Shown in pieces: positions 57,889 through 64,000 of a stretch of 64,000 bases of DNA. This stretch comes from UBA981 sp942490995 (lineage in GTDB: Bacteria; Pseudomonadota; Gammaproteobacteria; Ga0077536): the NCBI GenBank assembly GCA_942490995.1, contig CALOBG010000065.1, positions 36,566 to 100,565 of the forward strand, in the 5' to 3' direction. The stretch's first letter is position 1, and every line of letters starts with the position of its first letter. The notes beneath the pieces are model-generated. The model was not told where the DNA came from. It worked only from the letters and a program-made list of their open reading frames with translations, and searched no databases. The position numbers and the translations under genes were made by a program.

Positions 57889-58515
57889 ATGACGAGCCTC
57901 GATTCGACGCTAATCGCAACGACCAGCATACGCGGCTACTTCCACGAAGCGTTCACCAGCGCGGTCCGCAACCAGGATGTCGATGTCGATGACATGACTT
58001 CGGCATACGTCATTAACCTGCTCACCTACTATTCTCACAGCTCGGCGCTGAAACCGGTCAGCGACGAAGGCAAACATCACAAAGCGCTGGCCTCGATCTA
58101 CGCCGAGGCGATCGCGGCCGAAAGCTCGGAACAGCGTAACCTGGCCCTGCAACAGCTCGGCGACATCGCGCTGTTCGTCGCCGGCATTTTTACCGATAGT
58201 CTCAACCGCAAGCTGGTCGACGTCGACTATTACATCGGCATGGGCGAAACCGCCTACGGCTCCCTGTACGAATCCATGCAGCAACGCAGTGACCGCTTCG
58301 CGCGCTCGGCGTTGTTCGAAGAGCTCAGACGCAAGTTTTCCGTACTGGTCGACGTGCTGTGCGAGATCAGCGAAACGAGCGGCCTGAAATCGAATGCCGA
58401 CGTGCTCAGGACCTATGAGATCTGGTTACGCAGCGGCAGCCGACGAGCGGCCCGACAACTGGAGCGCTCCGGCATACATCCGATCGCCGGTCTCAGCTGC
58501 AAGCCGAAACACTGA
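57889..58515 (+). CDS. Protein of unknown function, first gene of a two-gene operon
   Basis: 208 residues from ATG 57889 with GGAG upstream; the frame is open to 57793 but without a better start. It appears entirely helical and soluble. Features include IRGYFHEAFTSAVRNQ, the histidine-containing SDEGKHHKALASIYAEA and LGDIALFVAGIFTDSLNRK. I do not recognise a family. Its stop overlaps the next start by one base (TGATG), indicating coupled translation. Confidence 0.7.
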   Translation: MTSLDSTLIATTSIRGYFHEAFTSAVRNQDVDVDDMTSAYVINLLTYYSHSSALKPVSDEGKHHKALASIYAEAIAAESSEQRNLALQQLGDIALFVAGIFTDSLNRKLVDVDYYIGMGETAYGSLYESMQQRSDRFARSALFEELRRKFSVLVDVLCEISETSGLKSNADVLRTYEIWLRSGSRRAARQLERSGIHPIAGLSCKPKH

Positions 58516-59171
58516 TGCATAGGCTACTGCCAGCGATACAGAACAACCTCGCGGCGCTATACGAGACGCCGATCGCGCACTGCGTCAGTGATTTCCTCAT
58601 CACCGACGCGCGCGTTGCGGCCGCGCTCGAGCCGCAGCACGCGCCGCGCAGCAATACGGAAAGGGTATTGCTGCGCCAGAGCGCCGACAGCCTCGATATC
58701 TCACTATACATCGACAATGAAATTCTGAATTCGTTGGCCAGCAGTGACCCCTACGCCCGGCTCAACGCCGAGAACCTCAACGATTTTCTGATCGCGCTTG
58801 AAGGTGTCAGTCATTTCAACTACATCGTTTGGAACGCCGTGCACGGCCGGCAGATTACCCAGCTCGAACTCGAGCTGCAGGCCGAGGTCGACAAATTCAT
58901 CACCGCGATGATGCTGATCGATGAACAGGGCGGCAATGCCGATGTCGAGGGCTTTCACGGCGCCTTGTTCGATGCCGTGATTTTTGCGGACAGCGCCAGC
59001 AGCATCAGTGGCCAACGCTATCGCGAAGCCAATCATTTCGCGGGCAAGTACTGCAAGCGTCTGACGCGACGCTTTCCCGCCCAGCACCGCGAGCCTTCGT
59101 TCATGAACGAGATACGCCGCTTCTACCGGCTACCGCAGAATCAGAAGATCCGCCTGATCAACCAGCATTGA
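58515..59171 (+). CDS. Protein of unknown function, second gene of a two-gene operon
   Basis: 218 residues, predicted soluble and mostly helical. It begins MHRLLPAIQNNLAALYET and has LNDFLIALEGVSHFNYIVWNA, followed by ELELQAEVDKFITAMMLIDEQ with many acidic residues and a basic C-terminus (IRRFYRLPQNQKIRLI). No motif I know is present. The close coupling with the upstream gene suggests that the two products act together. Confidence 0.7.
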   Translation: MHRLLPAIQNNLAALYETPIAHCVSDFLITDARVAAALEPQHAPRSNTERVLLRQSADSLDISLYIDNEILNSLASSDPYARLNAENLNDFLIALEGVSHFNYIVWNAVHGRQITQLELELQAEVDKFITAMMLIDEQGGNADVEGFHGALFDAVIFADSASSISGQRYREANHFAGKYCKRLTRRFPAQHREPSFMNEIRRFYRLPQNQKIRLINQH

Positions 59172-59187
59172 GCGGGGGAACGCGGAT

Positions 59188-59526
59188 TCAGTCGCTGATT
59201 TTTTTATGCAGGTGGGGCATGGTTTCCGGCTTGCCCGCAACCATGTAACGCGCTTCGTCGCCGGTCGCGGTGACGTTTTCGTAGACGCCGGTGTCGCGCT
59301 TGACCAGTTTCGTAAACCCTTCGTTCTTGAGTTTCGAGTTGGCCAGCGGAATGGAAATCGCCGCGGCGCACATGCGTTTGCGTACCGGTTCTGAAAAATC
59401 GGTATCGCCGAGCGGGATCTGCGCGGCGAAACACAATTCGCCCCAGTTGCGGATAACGACATCCATCCTGTGCCGGACCTCGACGACCTCGCCGTTGGCT
59501 TCGCAGATGTACTCGTATAAGGCCAT
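59188..59526 (-). CDS. FmdB-like protein with altered zinc ribbon
   Basis: 112 residues from ATG 59526 (MALYEYIC). The start resembles the FmdB family (xxYEYxC), but the usual CxxC pairs are lost: the first reads CEAN and no second CxxC is present. The middle part has GDTDFSEPVRKRMCAAAISIPL and the end is HLHKKISD. It is probably a diverged FmdB relative, or a different small family that shares the start. The stop lies 17 bp from the end of the unknown operon. Confidence 0.55.
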   Translation of the reverse strand: MALYEYICEANGEVVEVRHRMDVVIRNWGELCFAAQIPLGDTDFSEPVRKRMCAAAISIPLANSKLKNEGFTKLVKRDTGVYENVTATGDEARYMVAGKPETMPHLHKKISD

Positions 59527-59614
59527 GTCTATTTCCGCTTCCAACTAAAGTGCCGAACACCAGCTTTGGGCGCCGGCCTGAAATTCAAGCCTGGGTCGAG
59601 CACCTCGAAGTGCC

Positions 59615-59851
59615 TCAGGTACCCGCTTGCGACTGCGCGGCGAGATCCGCGCTGACCGAGGCATAAGTCGATACACAGTACGGTACGCAGTAGGTCAGCA
59701 CCATCTTCATCGCCTCGACTATACCGATATCCCCGACCAGCAGACGATCGCCATAATTGATAGCGACCAGGATGGTGCCGACAATCAGCGCGACTTTGCG
59801 TGAACGCCGGACGATATCGGGGCGCAGGGCGATTCTGACCCAGGATTGCAT
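59615..59851 (-). CDS. NrtS-like small membrane protein
   Basis: 78 residues from ATG 59851; the frame is open to 59962 but only this start gives the family N-terminus. Two membrane segments (VALIVGTILVAINYGD and MVLTYCVPYCVSTYASVS) follow a basic start (ALRPDIVRRSRK). This pattern matches NrtS-type proteins that have been linked to nitrate/nitrite transport. No nitrate genes are nearby, so the transport role is uncertain. Confidence 0.7.
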   Translation of the reverse strand: MQSWVRIALRPDIVRRSRKVALIVGTILVAINYGDRLLVGDIGIVEAMKMVLTYCVPYCVSTYASVSADLAAQSQAGT

Positions 59852-59942
59852 GGGCGAAGCGTAACCCGGACGTAGCGGCGTTGCACCTGCAGCGTGACCA
59901 CTATTCGCGTTAGGATGACACTTCAAACCCTGACCCCGCCGC

Positions 59943-60887
59943 ATGACCACCACCCCTATCATTGACGTCGCGCAACTGAGTTATGAATACCCCGGAATGC
60001 GCGCGCTCGACGCCGTCAGCTTCTCGATCGCGGCGGGCAGCATCACGGCCCTGGTTGGCCCCAATGGCGCGGGTAAAACTACGCTTCTGCGCTGCCTTGC
60101 CGGCCTTGACCGACCGCTCGCCGGCAGTATCGCCATCGCCGGTATCGATGTCGTCGACGAACCCCGCCGCAGCCACGGCGCGATCGGCTACCTGTCGGAC
60201 TTTTACGGCCTGTATGCTGACCTGAGCGTCTACCAGTGCCTGGCCTACGTGGCCGGGGCAAACGGTGTCGCGACATCAAACATTGCGACGCTCGTCGCCG
60301 AGGTCGCCCGCGATACCGGCCTCGAGCAACGCCTGCAACAGCGTTCGGGCGACCTCTCACGAGGCCTGCGCCAGCGCGTGGCGATTGCCCAGGCGGTCAT
60401 CCACGGTCCGCGCGTGGTGCTGCTCGACGAGCCCGCCTCGGGACTCGACCCCGAGGCGCGCCACCAGCTCGGCGAGCTGTTCATCAAGCTTCGGCAACGT
60501 GGTATGAGCCTGCTGGTATCGTCGCACATCCTTGCCGAACTCGAAGCGTACTCGACCGATATGCTGATCCTGCGCGGCGGCCGCGTGGTCGAGCAGCGCC
60601 GGCTGGGGACGATTGAAACCGATCACGCCGTGCTCCAGATCCGGCTCACCACCGCGCTCGACGAGCTGCAGCGTGCACTTGCGGCCGATCCCCGGGTCAG
60701 TGCCCTGAACTGCATCGACGACCGCCTGGAATTCCGCTTCGGCGGCGATACAGACGCGCGTGCGGCGCTGCTGGCCGAACTTATCCAACGCGGTTATCGC
60801 ATTACGCACTTTGCCACCGTCAGCGAAGACCTCCAGCAATCCTATCTGCGCTCCATTCATGACGCCGATGCCGACCCTGAATCCTGA
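59943..60887 (+). CDS. ABC transporter ATP-binding protein
   Basis: 314 residues. Walker A is GPNGAGKTTLLRCL, the signature is LSRGLRQRVAIAQAV (a variant of LSGGQ), Walker B is VVLLDEPASGLDPEA and the switch His is LVSSHIL. The C-terminal 80 residues form an extra domain, as in ABC-2 type exporters. The stop overlaps the permease start by about 20 bp. Confidence 0.93.
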   Translation: MTTTPIIDVAQLSYEYPGMRALDAVSFSIAAGSITALVGPNGAGKTTLLRCLAGLDRPLAGSIAIAGIDVVDEPRRSHGAIGYLSDFYGLYADLSVYQCLAYVAGANGVATSNIATLVAEVARDTGLEQRLQQRSGDLSRGLRQRVAIAQAVIHGPRVVLLDEPASGLDPEARHQLGELFIKLRQRGMSLLVSSHILAELEAYSTDMLILRGGRVVEQRRLGTIETDHAVLQIRLTTALDELQRALAADPRVSALNCIDDRLEFRFGGDTDARAALLAELIQRGYRITHFATVSEDLQQSYLRSIHDADADPES

Positions 60888-62250
60888 GCTGAAACGCCTG
60901 CTGTGGCTCGAGGTATCCGTGCAGCGCCTGTGGCTGACACCGGCGGCAATCCTCGGCACCGCGTTGCTGCTCACGCAGAGCGGCGCAGCGCCGCTGTTCG
61001 TGCGCAGCCTGGCAATGATCGGTTTCGTCCTGATCACCGTCATCGGTGGCGCACGCCAGGCCGCCGCCGCGGTGCTCGACGAGGCCCGCGATCACACCTG
61101 GGAAATCCAGCGCATGTCGGCGTTGTCGCCATGGACGATGACCTGGGGCAAGCTGATCGGCGCGACACTGATGCCCTGGTACGGGGGGGCGATGTGCCTG
61201 GCCCTGTTTGTGATCCACCATCCCGGCGCACACGCCAGCGCAATCGCCTGGAGCGCCTTTGCGGCGCTGCTGGCACTGACCGCGCAGGCGTTCGCGCTCT
61301 GCGCGGCGCTGGTCAGGGTCCACCTCGAGCGGCGCGTGCGGGCCCGTCTGAGCATCGTCATCGTGATGTTCCTGCTCAGCCTGGTGCTGCCGGAGTTGGC
61401 GCAATTAGCGGTGCCTGGTTTCGGCCCCCTGCGTGATATCGGCGGCGTCATAAGCTGGTACGGCAGGGTCTACCCGGGCATGGCCTTCAACCTGGCGCTG
61501 CTCGGGGCCTTCGCGGCGTGGGCGGTGATGGGCGCCTATCGCATGATGTGCCTGGAGCTGGACGTGCGCACAACGCCGTGGGTGTGGCTGGCCTTCATCG
61601 CTTTCCTGGCGCTGGTTTTCAGCGGCTTCGGCGACGGCGGGCCAAGCCCGGACCTGGCGCGACGCTGGCTCTCCAGCGCCGCGCTGTTCGCCTGCGCGCT
61701 GACCTATGTGGCCGGCTTCGCCTTTGCACGCGATCCGGTGCAATATCGCCGCGCCTGGGCCGCACTGGCCGCAGGGCGCCTGCGTCGCGCACTGGAAGAA
61801 CTGCCGCTGGCGGTCAGCTCGGCGCTATATACGGTGGTCCTCGCATTGCTCGCCTGCGTGGTCGGTTCCGACCACGCGATCAGCAACGAACGGATCGACA
61901 ATCTCGGCCCGGTCGCACTGGCCCTGGCAGTGATGATGCTGCGCGACCTCGGCCTGCTGCTGTTTTTCAGCTTTCGCCAGCACGCCCGCCGCGCCGAGAT
62001 CACGACCCTGCTGTACCTGGCGATGCTGAACCGTGTCCTGCCCGCTATGGCCGCCGCTGCCGGCCTCGGTCAACTCGCCTTGATGGTCAAGCCGGCATTG
62101 TTTGCGGCACCGGCAACAGCCATCCTCGTCGCTCTGGTCCACGCCACCGTCGCCCTGGGTCTGGCCCTCGCTGGCTATCGGGCGGCGCTACCCGCACCCC
62201 CCAGGACGCCACCACCGAGGGTCAACCAACCAGGTGATCGAAAATCCTGA
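60868..62250 (+). CDS. ABC transporter permease (ABC-2-like)
   Basis: About 460 residues from ATG 60868 (MPTLNPELKRLLWLEV); an ATG at 60859 is equally in frame. Ten or so membrane segments are visible, with the conserved-looking RDHTWEIQRMSALSPWTMTWGKLIGA between the second and third. It is the membrane partner of the preceding ATPase. The substrate is unknown. Its end overlaps the TraB-family gene on the other strand by about 29 bp. Confidence 0.85.
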   Translation: MPTLNPELKRLLWLEVSVQRLWLTPAAILGTALLLTQSGAAPLFVRSLAMIGFVLITVIGGARQAAAAVLDEARDHTWEIQRMSALSPWTMTWGKLIGATLMPWYGGAMCLALFVIHHPGAHASAIAWSAFAALLALTAQAFALCAALVRVHLERRVRARLSIVIVMFLLSLVLPELAQLAVPGFGPLRDIGGVISWYGRVYPGMAFNLALLGAFAAWAVMGAYRMMCLELDVRTTPWVWLAFIAFLALVFSGFGDGGPSPDLARRWLSSAALFACALTYVAGFAFARDPVQYRRAWAALAAGRLRRALEELPLAVSSALYTVVLALLACVVGSDHAISNERIDNLGPVALALAVMMLRDLGLLLFFSFRQHARRAEITTLLYLAMLNRVLPAMAAAAGLGQLALMVKPALFAAPATAILVALVHATVALGLALAGYRAALPAPPRTPPPRVNQPGDRKS

Positions 62251-63415
62251 AGCCAGCGACGTAGGTGCCAATCGCTGAACCGAGCGTACTCAGGAAAAAC
62301 ACCAGCAGGGTGCGCGCGACCCGATTGTGGCGCCAGCCGCGCAGGCTGGTGGTGTCGGTGCGCAGACGCGCGAAATCGGCCACCGTAGGTTTGCGGACCC
62401 ACGCTTCCACCAGCGCGGTTACCATGCCCGCGCCGATGGTCGGATTGAGCGAAGTGAGTGGCGCGGCAAGGAACGCGCTGACTATCGTGATCGGATGCCC
62501 GCCCGCGAGCAGCACCCCGAGCGAGGCGAGGCCGCCGTTGATAAGGATCCACTCGATGACCAGGGTCATGCCAAGTTCGGGGCTGCGCATGAAGCCAAGC
62601 ACGAAGCCGGCGAAGATCAGCGCCACGATCAGCCACGGCACGTAGCGGAACCAGCGCCTGGAGGGCGGTACGGTGTCGAGTTCGGCGAGGCGCTGCCGGC
62701 GGTCTTCGAAACCGCGTTCGAGGTAGGTGCGGATACCCTTGAGGTGGCCGGCGCCGACTACCGCCAGCAGCCGTCGTGGTTGGTCTTCGATCACATTCAG
62801 CAGACGCGCCGCCATGTACTGGTCGCGCTCGTCGATCAGGGGCGCGTAAATCGGTCCGGCGGCGTCGGCGAACTGCGCGAACGTGCTTTCCAGCATATCG
62901 CCTTCCTTGAGCGCCTCGATATCCGCCTCCGGGATCTCATCGTCGACCACGACACTGGCAAACAAGCCGGAAAACAAATACAGCCGCTTCCACCACGGCA
63001 CGTTGCGGTAGATCCGCCGCAGGGTTGTGCCGATATCACGATCGATTAAATGCAGTTCGAGGTCGGCCGCTCTGGCGCCGTCAATCGCGGCGCGCATTTC
63101 GGCACCCGGCTCGATGCCGAACTGTTCGGCGATGCGCTGTTGAAACGCACCCATCGCCAGCATCGCGGTCACCATCGGCGCCTTGCCGCCGCGGATCACC
63201 TCGAACAGATTCAGCCGCCCGAGCGCGTCCGGATCGACCATGCCACTGTGGCGGTTGACGCATAGTTCGATCGCGACACTGTCGTAATCGCCGGATGCCA
63301 GCTCGGCGCTGACGGCCTCGGCGCTGGCGCGCGAAACGTGCGCGGTGCCCAGCAGGCGAATACGGCTTGCGCCGATTTCAACGTCGACGCTGGGTTGTGC
63401 ACTGATGTCATTCAT
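62222..63415 (-). CDS. TraB/PrgY family membrane protein
   Basis: 397 residues. The N-terminal TraB domain has RLLGTAHVSRAS, VAIELCVNRH, LIDRDIGTTLRRI and VVGAGHLKGI, with two conserved His and a Glu suggesting a metal-dependent activity. The C-terminal part has four membrane segments. TraB/PrgY proteins have been tied to peptide pheromone control, but in most bacteria the role is unknown. The start overlaps the stop of the next gene (ATGA). Confidence 0.9.
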   Translation of the reverse strand: MNDISAQPSVDVEIGASRIRLLGTAHVSRASAEAVSAELASGDYDSVAIELCVNRHSGMVDPDALGRLNLFEVIRGGKAPMVTAMLAMGAFQQRIAEQFGIEPGAEMRAAIDGARAADLELHLIDRDIGTTLRRIYRNVPWWKRLYLFSGLFASVVVDDEIPEADIEALKEGDMLESTFAQFADAAGPIYAPLIDERDQYMAARLLNVIEDQPRRLLAVVGAGHLKGIRTYLERGFEDRRQRLAELDTVPPSRRWFRYVPWLIVALIFAGFVLGFMRSPELGMTLVIEWILINGGLASLGVLLAGGHPITIVSAFLAAPLTSLNPTIGAGMVTALVEAWVRKPTVADFARLRTDTTSLRGWRHNRVARTLLVFFLSTLGSAIGTYVAGFRIFDHLVG

Positions 63416-63921
63416 ATTTCAGATTCTTTTACCGGCGCCACCGAATAGCCGTGATACAACCAGTTGCGCCCGAGCAGGAGCTTGTCGCCGGCCCGGCTAC
63501 GGTCGTTGAGATTGGTCAGCACGCGGTGACTTTGTCCGCGGTAGGCGACCGTCAGAAAAACGTGGTAACGCACTTCGCGGCAATCTGCGGTGCGAATGCC
63601 GCGCACCTGCTCGATACGGGCCTGCAGCGTGCGGCGTTCACCTGCGCCGTTGACCAGTGCAAAGCTCACCATCTTGCCGGCATCGTCCCGCGACGGCCGC
63701 TCGCCACCGCCGATAACGCGGATGTCGTGGGCGTTGATCGACGACACCACCGCACCGGTATCGAGCCGCGCGTCGAAATACAGGCCCGCCTCGACGATCG
63801 CCACGGTCTGGATCGGGTCCAGGATCGCGTGCCTGACCGACCATGCGCCGGCGACATAGCCGCAGATGACACCGGTCAGCACCAGGGTGGCGCTGACCGC
63901 GACCCGATTCAGCAAAGTCAC
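63412..63921 (-). CDS. Retropepsin-like putative ATP-dependent zinc protease
   Basis: 169 residues of the PF05618 type. An N-terminal signal or anchor segment (SATLVLTGVICGYVAGAW) is followed by the aspartic-protease-like motif LDTGAVVSSINAHDI, and later LLLGRNWLYHG. The family fold resembles a retropepsin; the zinc and ATP labels come from old annotation. The ATGA overlap with the TraB-family gene suggests coupled translation. Confidence 0.82.
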   Translation of the reverse strand: MTLLNRVAVSATLVLTGVICGYVAGAWSVRHAILDPIQTVAIVEAGLYFDARLDTGAVVSSINAHDIRVIGGGERPSRDDAGKMVSFALVNGAGERRTLQARIEQVRGIRTADCREVRYHVFLTVAYRGQSHRVLTNLNDRSRAGDKLLLGRNWLYHGYSVAPVKESEI

Positions 63922-64000
63922 ACGCTCCTTCAGCAGCCCGGCCCGAGTGTACGCGGATCCGGCGGTGCCATTGTACGCGTGAACGCAACACCGTCGGCAA

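Noticed and set aside
63638..64000. Open frame running off the window end on the minus strand
   Set aside because: It is an out-of-frame shadow of the retropepsin-like gene; 63922-64000 shows no supported gene.

Overview
The window is GC-rich, gene-dense bacterial chromosome, most likely from a gammaproteobacterium without a close cultured relative I can name. Evidence for this is the order hisG-murA-ibaG-mlaC, the run queA-tgt-yajC-secD-secF, PdxB, a proteobacterial GshA, a CRP/Vfr-type regulator, YajQ, a FimV-like protein and PilZ. There is one tRNA gene and no rRNA or CRISPR array.

Layout. 1-11246 (minus strand) is a conserved core: hisG (cut by the window edge), murA, ibaG, mlaC, gloA, purT, pdxB, secF, secD, yajC, tgt, queA. 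A tRNA-Leu(CAA) at 11339-11425 marks the border to an accessory stretch. It holds a five-gene minus-strand aromatic degradation cluster: GntR regulator, MhpB-type extradiol dioxygenase, alcohol dehydrogenase-like protein, meta-cleavage hydrolase and TfdB-like FAD hydroxylase. A GNAT acetyltransferase, a CDF metal exporter and a complete but frameshifted IS1380-family element (19510-21179) follow. 21306-27847 returns to small conserved proteins, an APH-type kinase, a large M16C peptidase and YajQ.

27883-34452 is the most distinctive region. Two long paralogues, each with two cyclic-nucleotide-binding domains, a rhodanese domain and a very long coiled coil, are transcribed divergently. A YdcH-type small protein lies between them, a PilZ protein follows, and a CRP-like site sits in the shared intergenic region. 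Most of these proteins belong to nucleotide second-messenger families, so a membrane- or scaffold-linked signalling module is plausible but is inference.

34612-45392 carries a Sel1-repeat protein, a MoxR/VWA pair, a TIGR03790-DUF3311-sodium symporter operon, trpE, gshA and an exported MsrB. 46179-52827 carries a FimV-like protein with a 15-bp tandem repeat, a lipoprotein, a 146-bp tandem duplication, a Sel1-repeat gene broken by a frameshift in a 36-bp repeat, and the CRP homologue. 53546-57585 is groESL behind a sigma70 promoter and a CIRCE-like operator. A class C-type group II intron sits directly after the groEL terminator. Behind the intron, an inverted repeat resembling the groES operator precedes a two-gene operon of unknown function (57889-59171). 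The window ends with an FmdB-like protein, an NrtS-like protein, an ABC exporter, a TraB-family protein and a retropepsin-like putative protease.

All assignments come from reading the sequence and from remembered family features; no database search was run.
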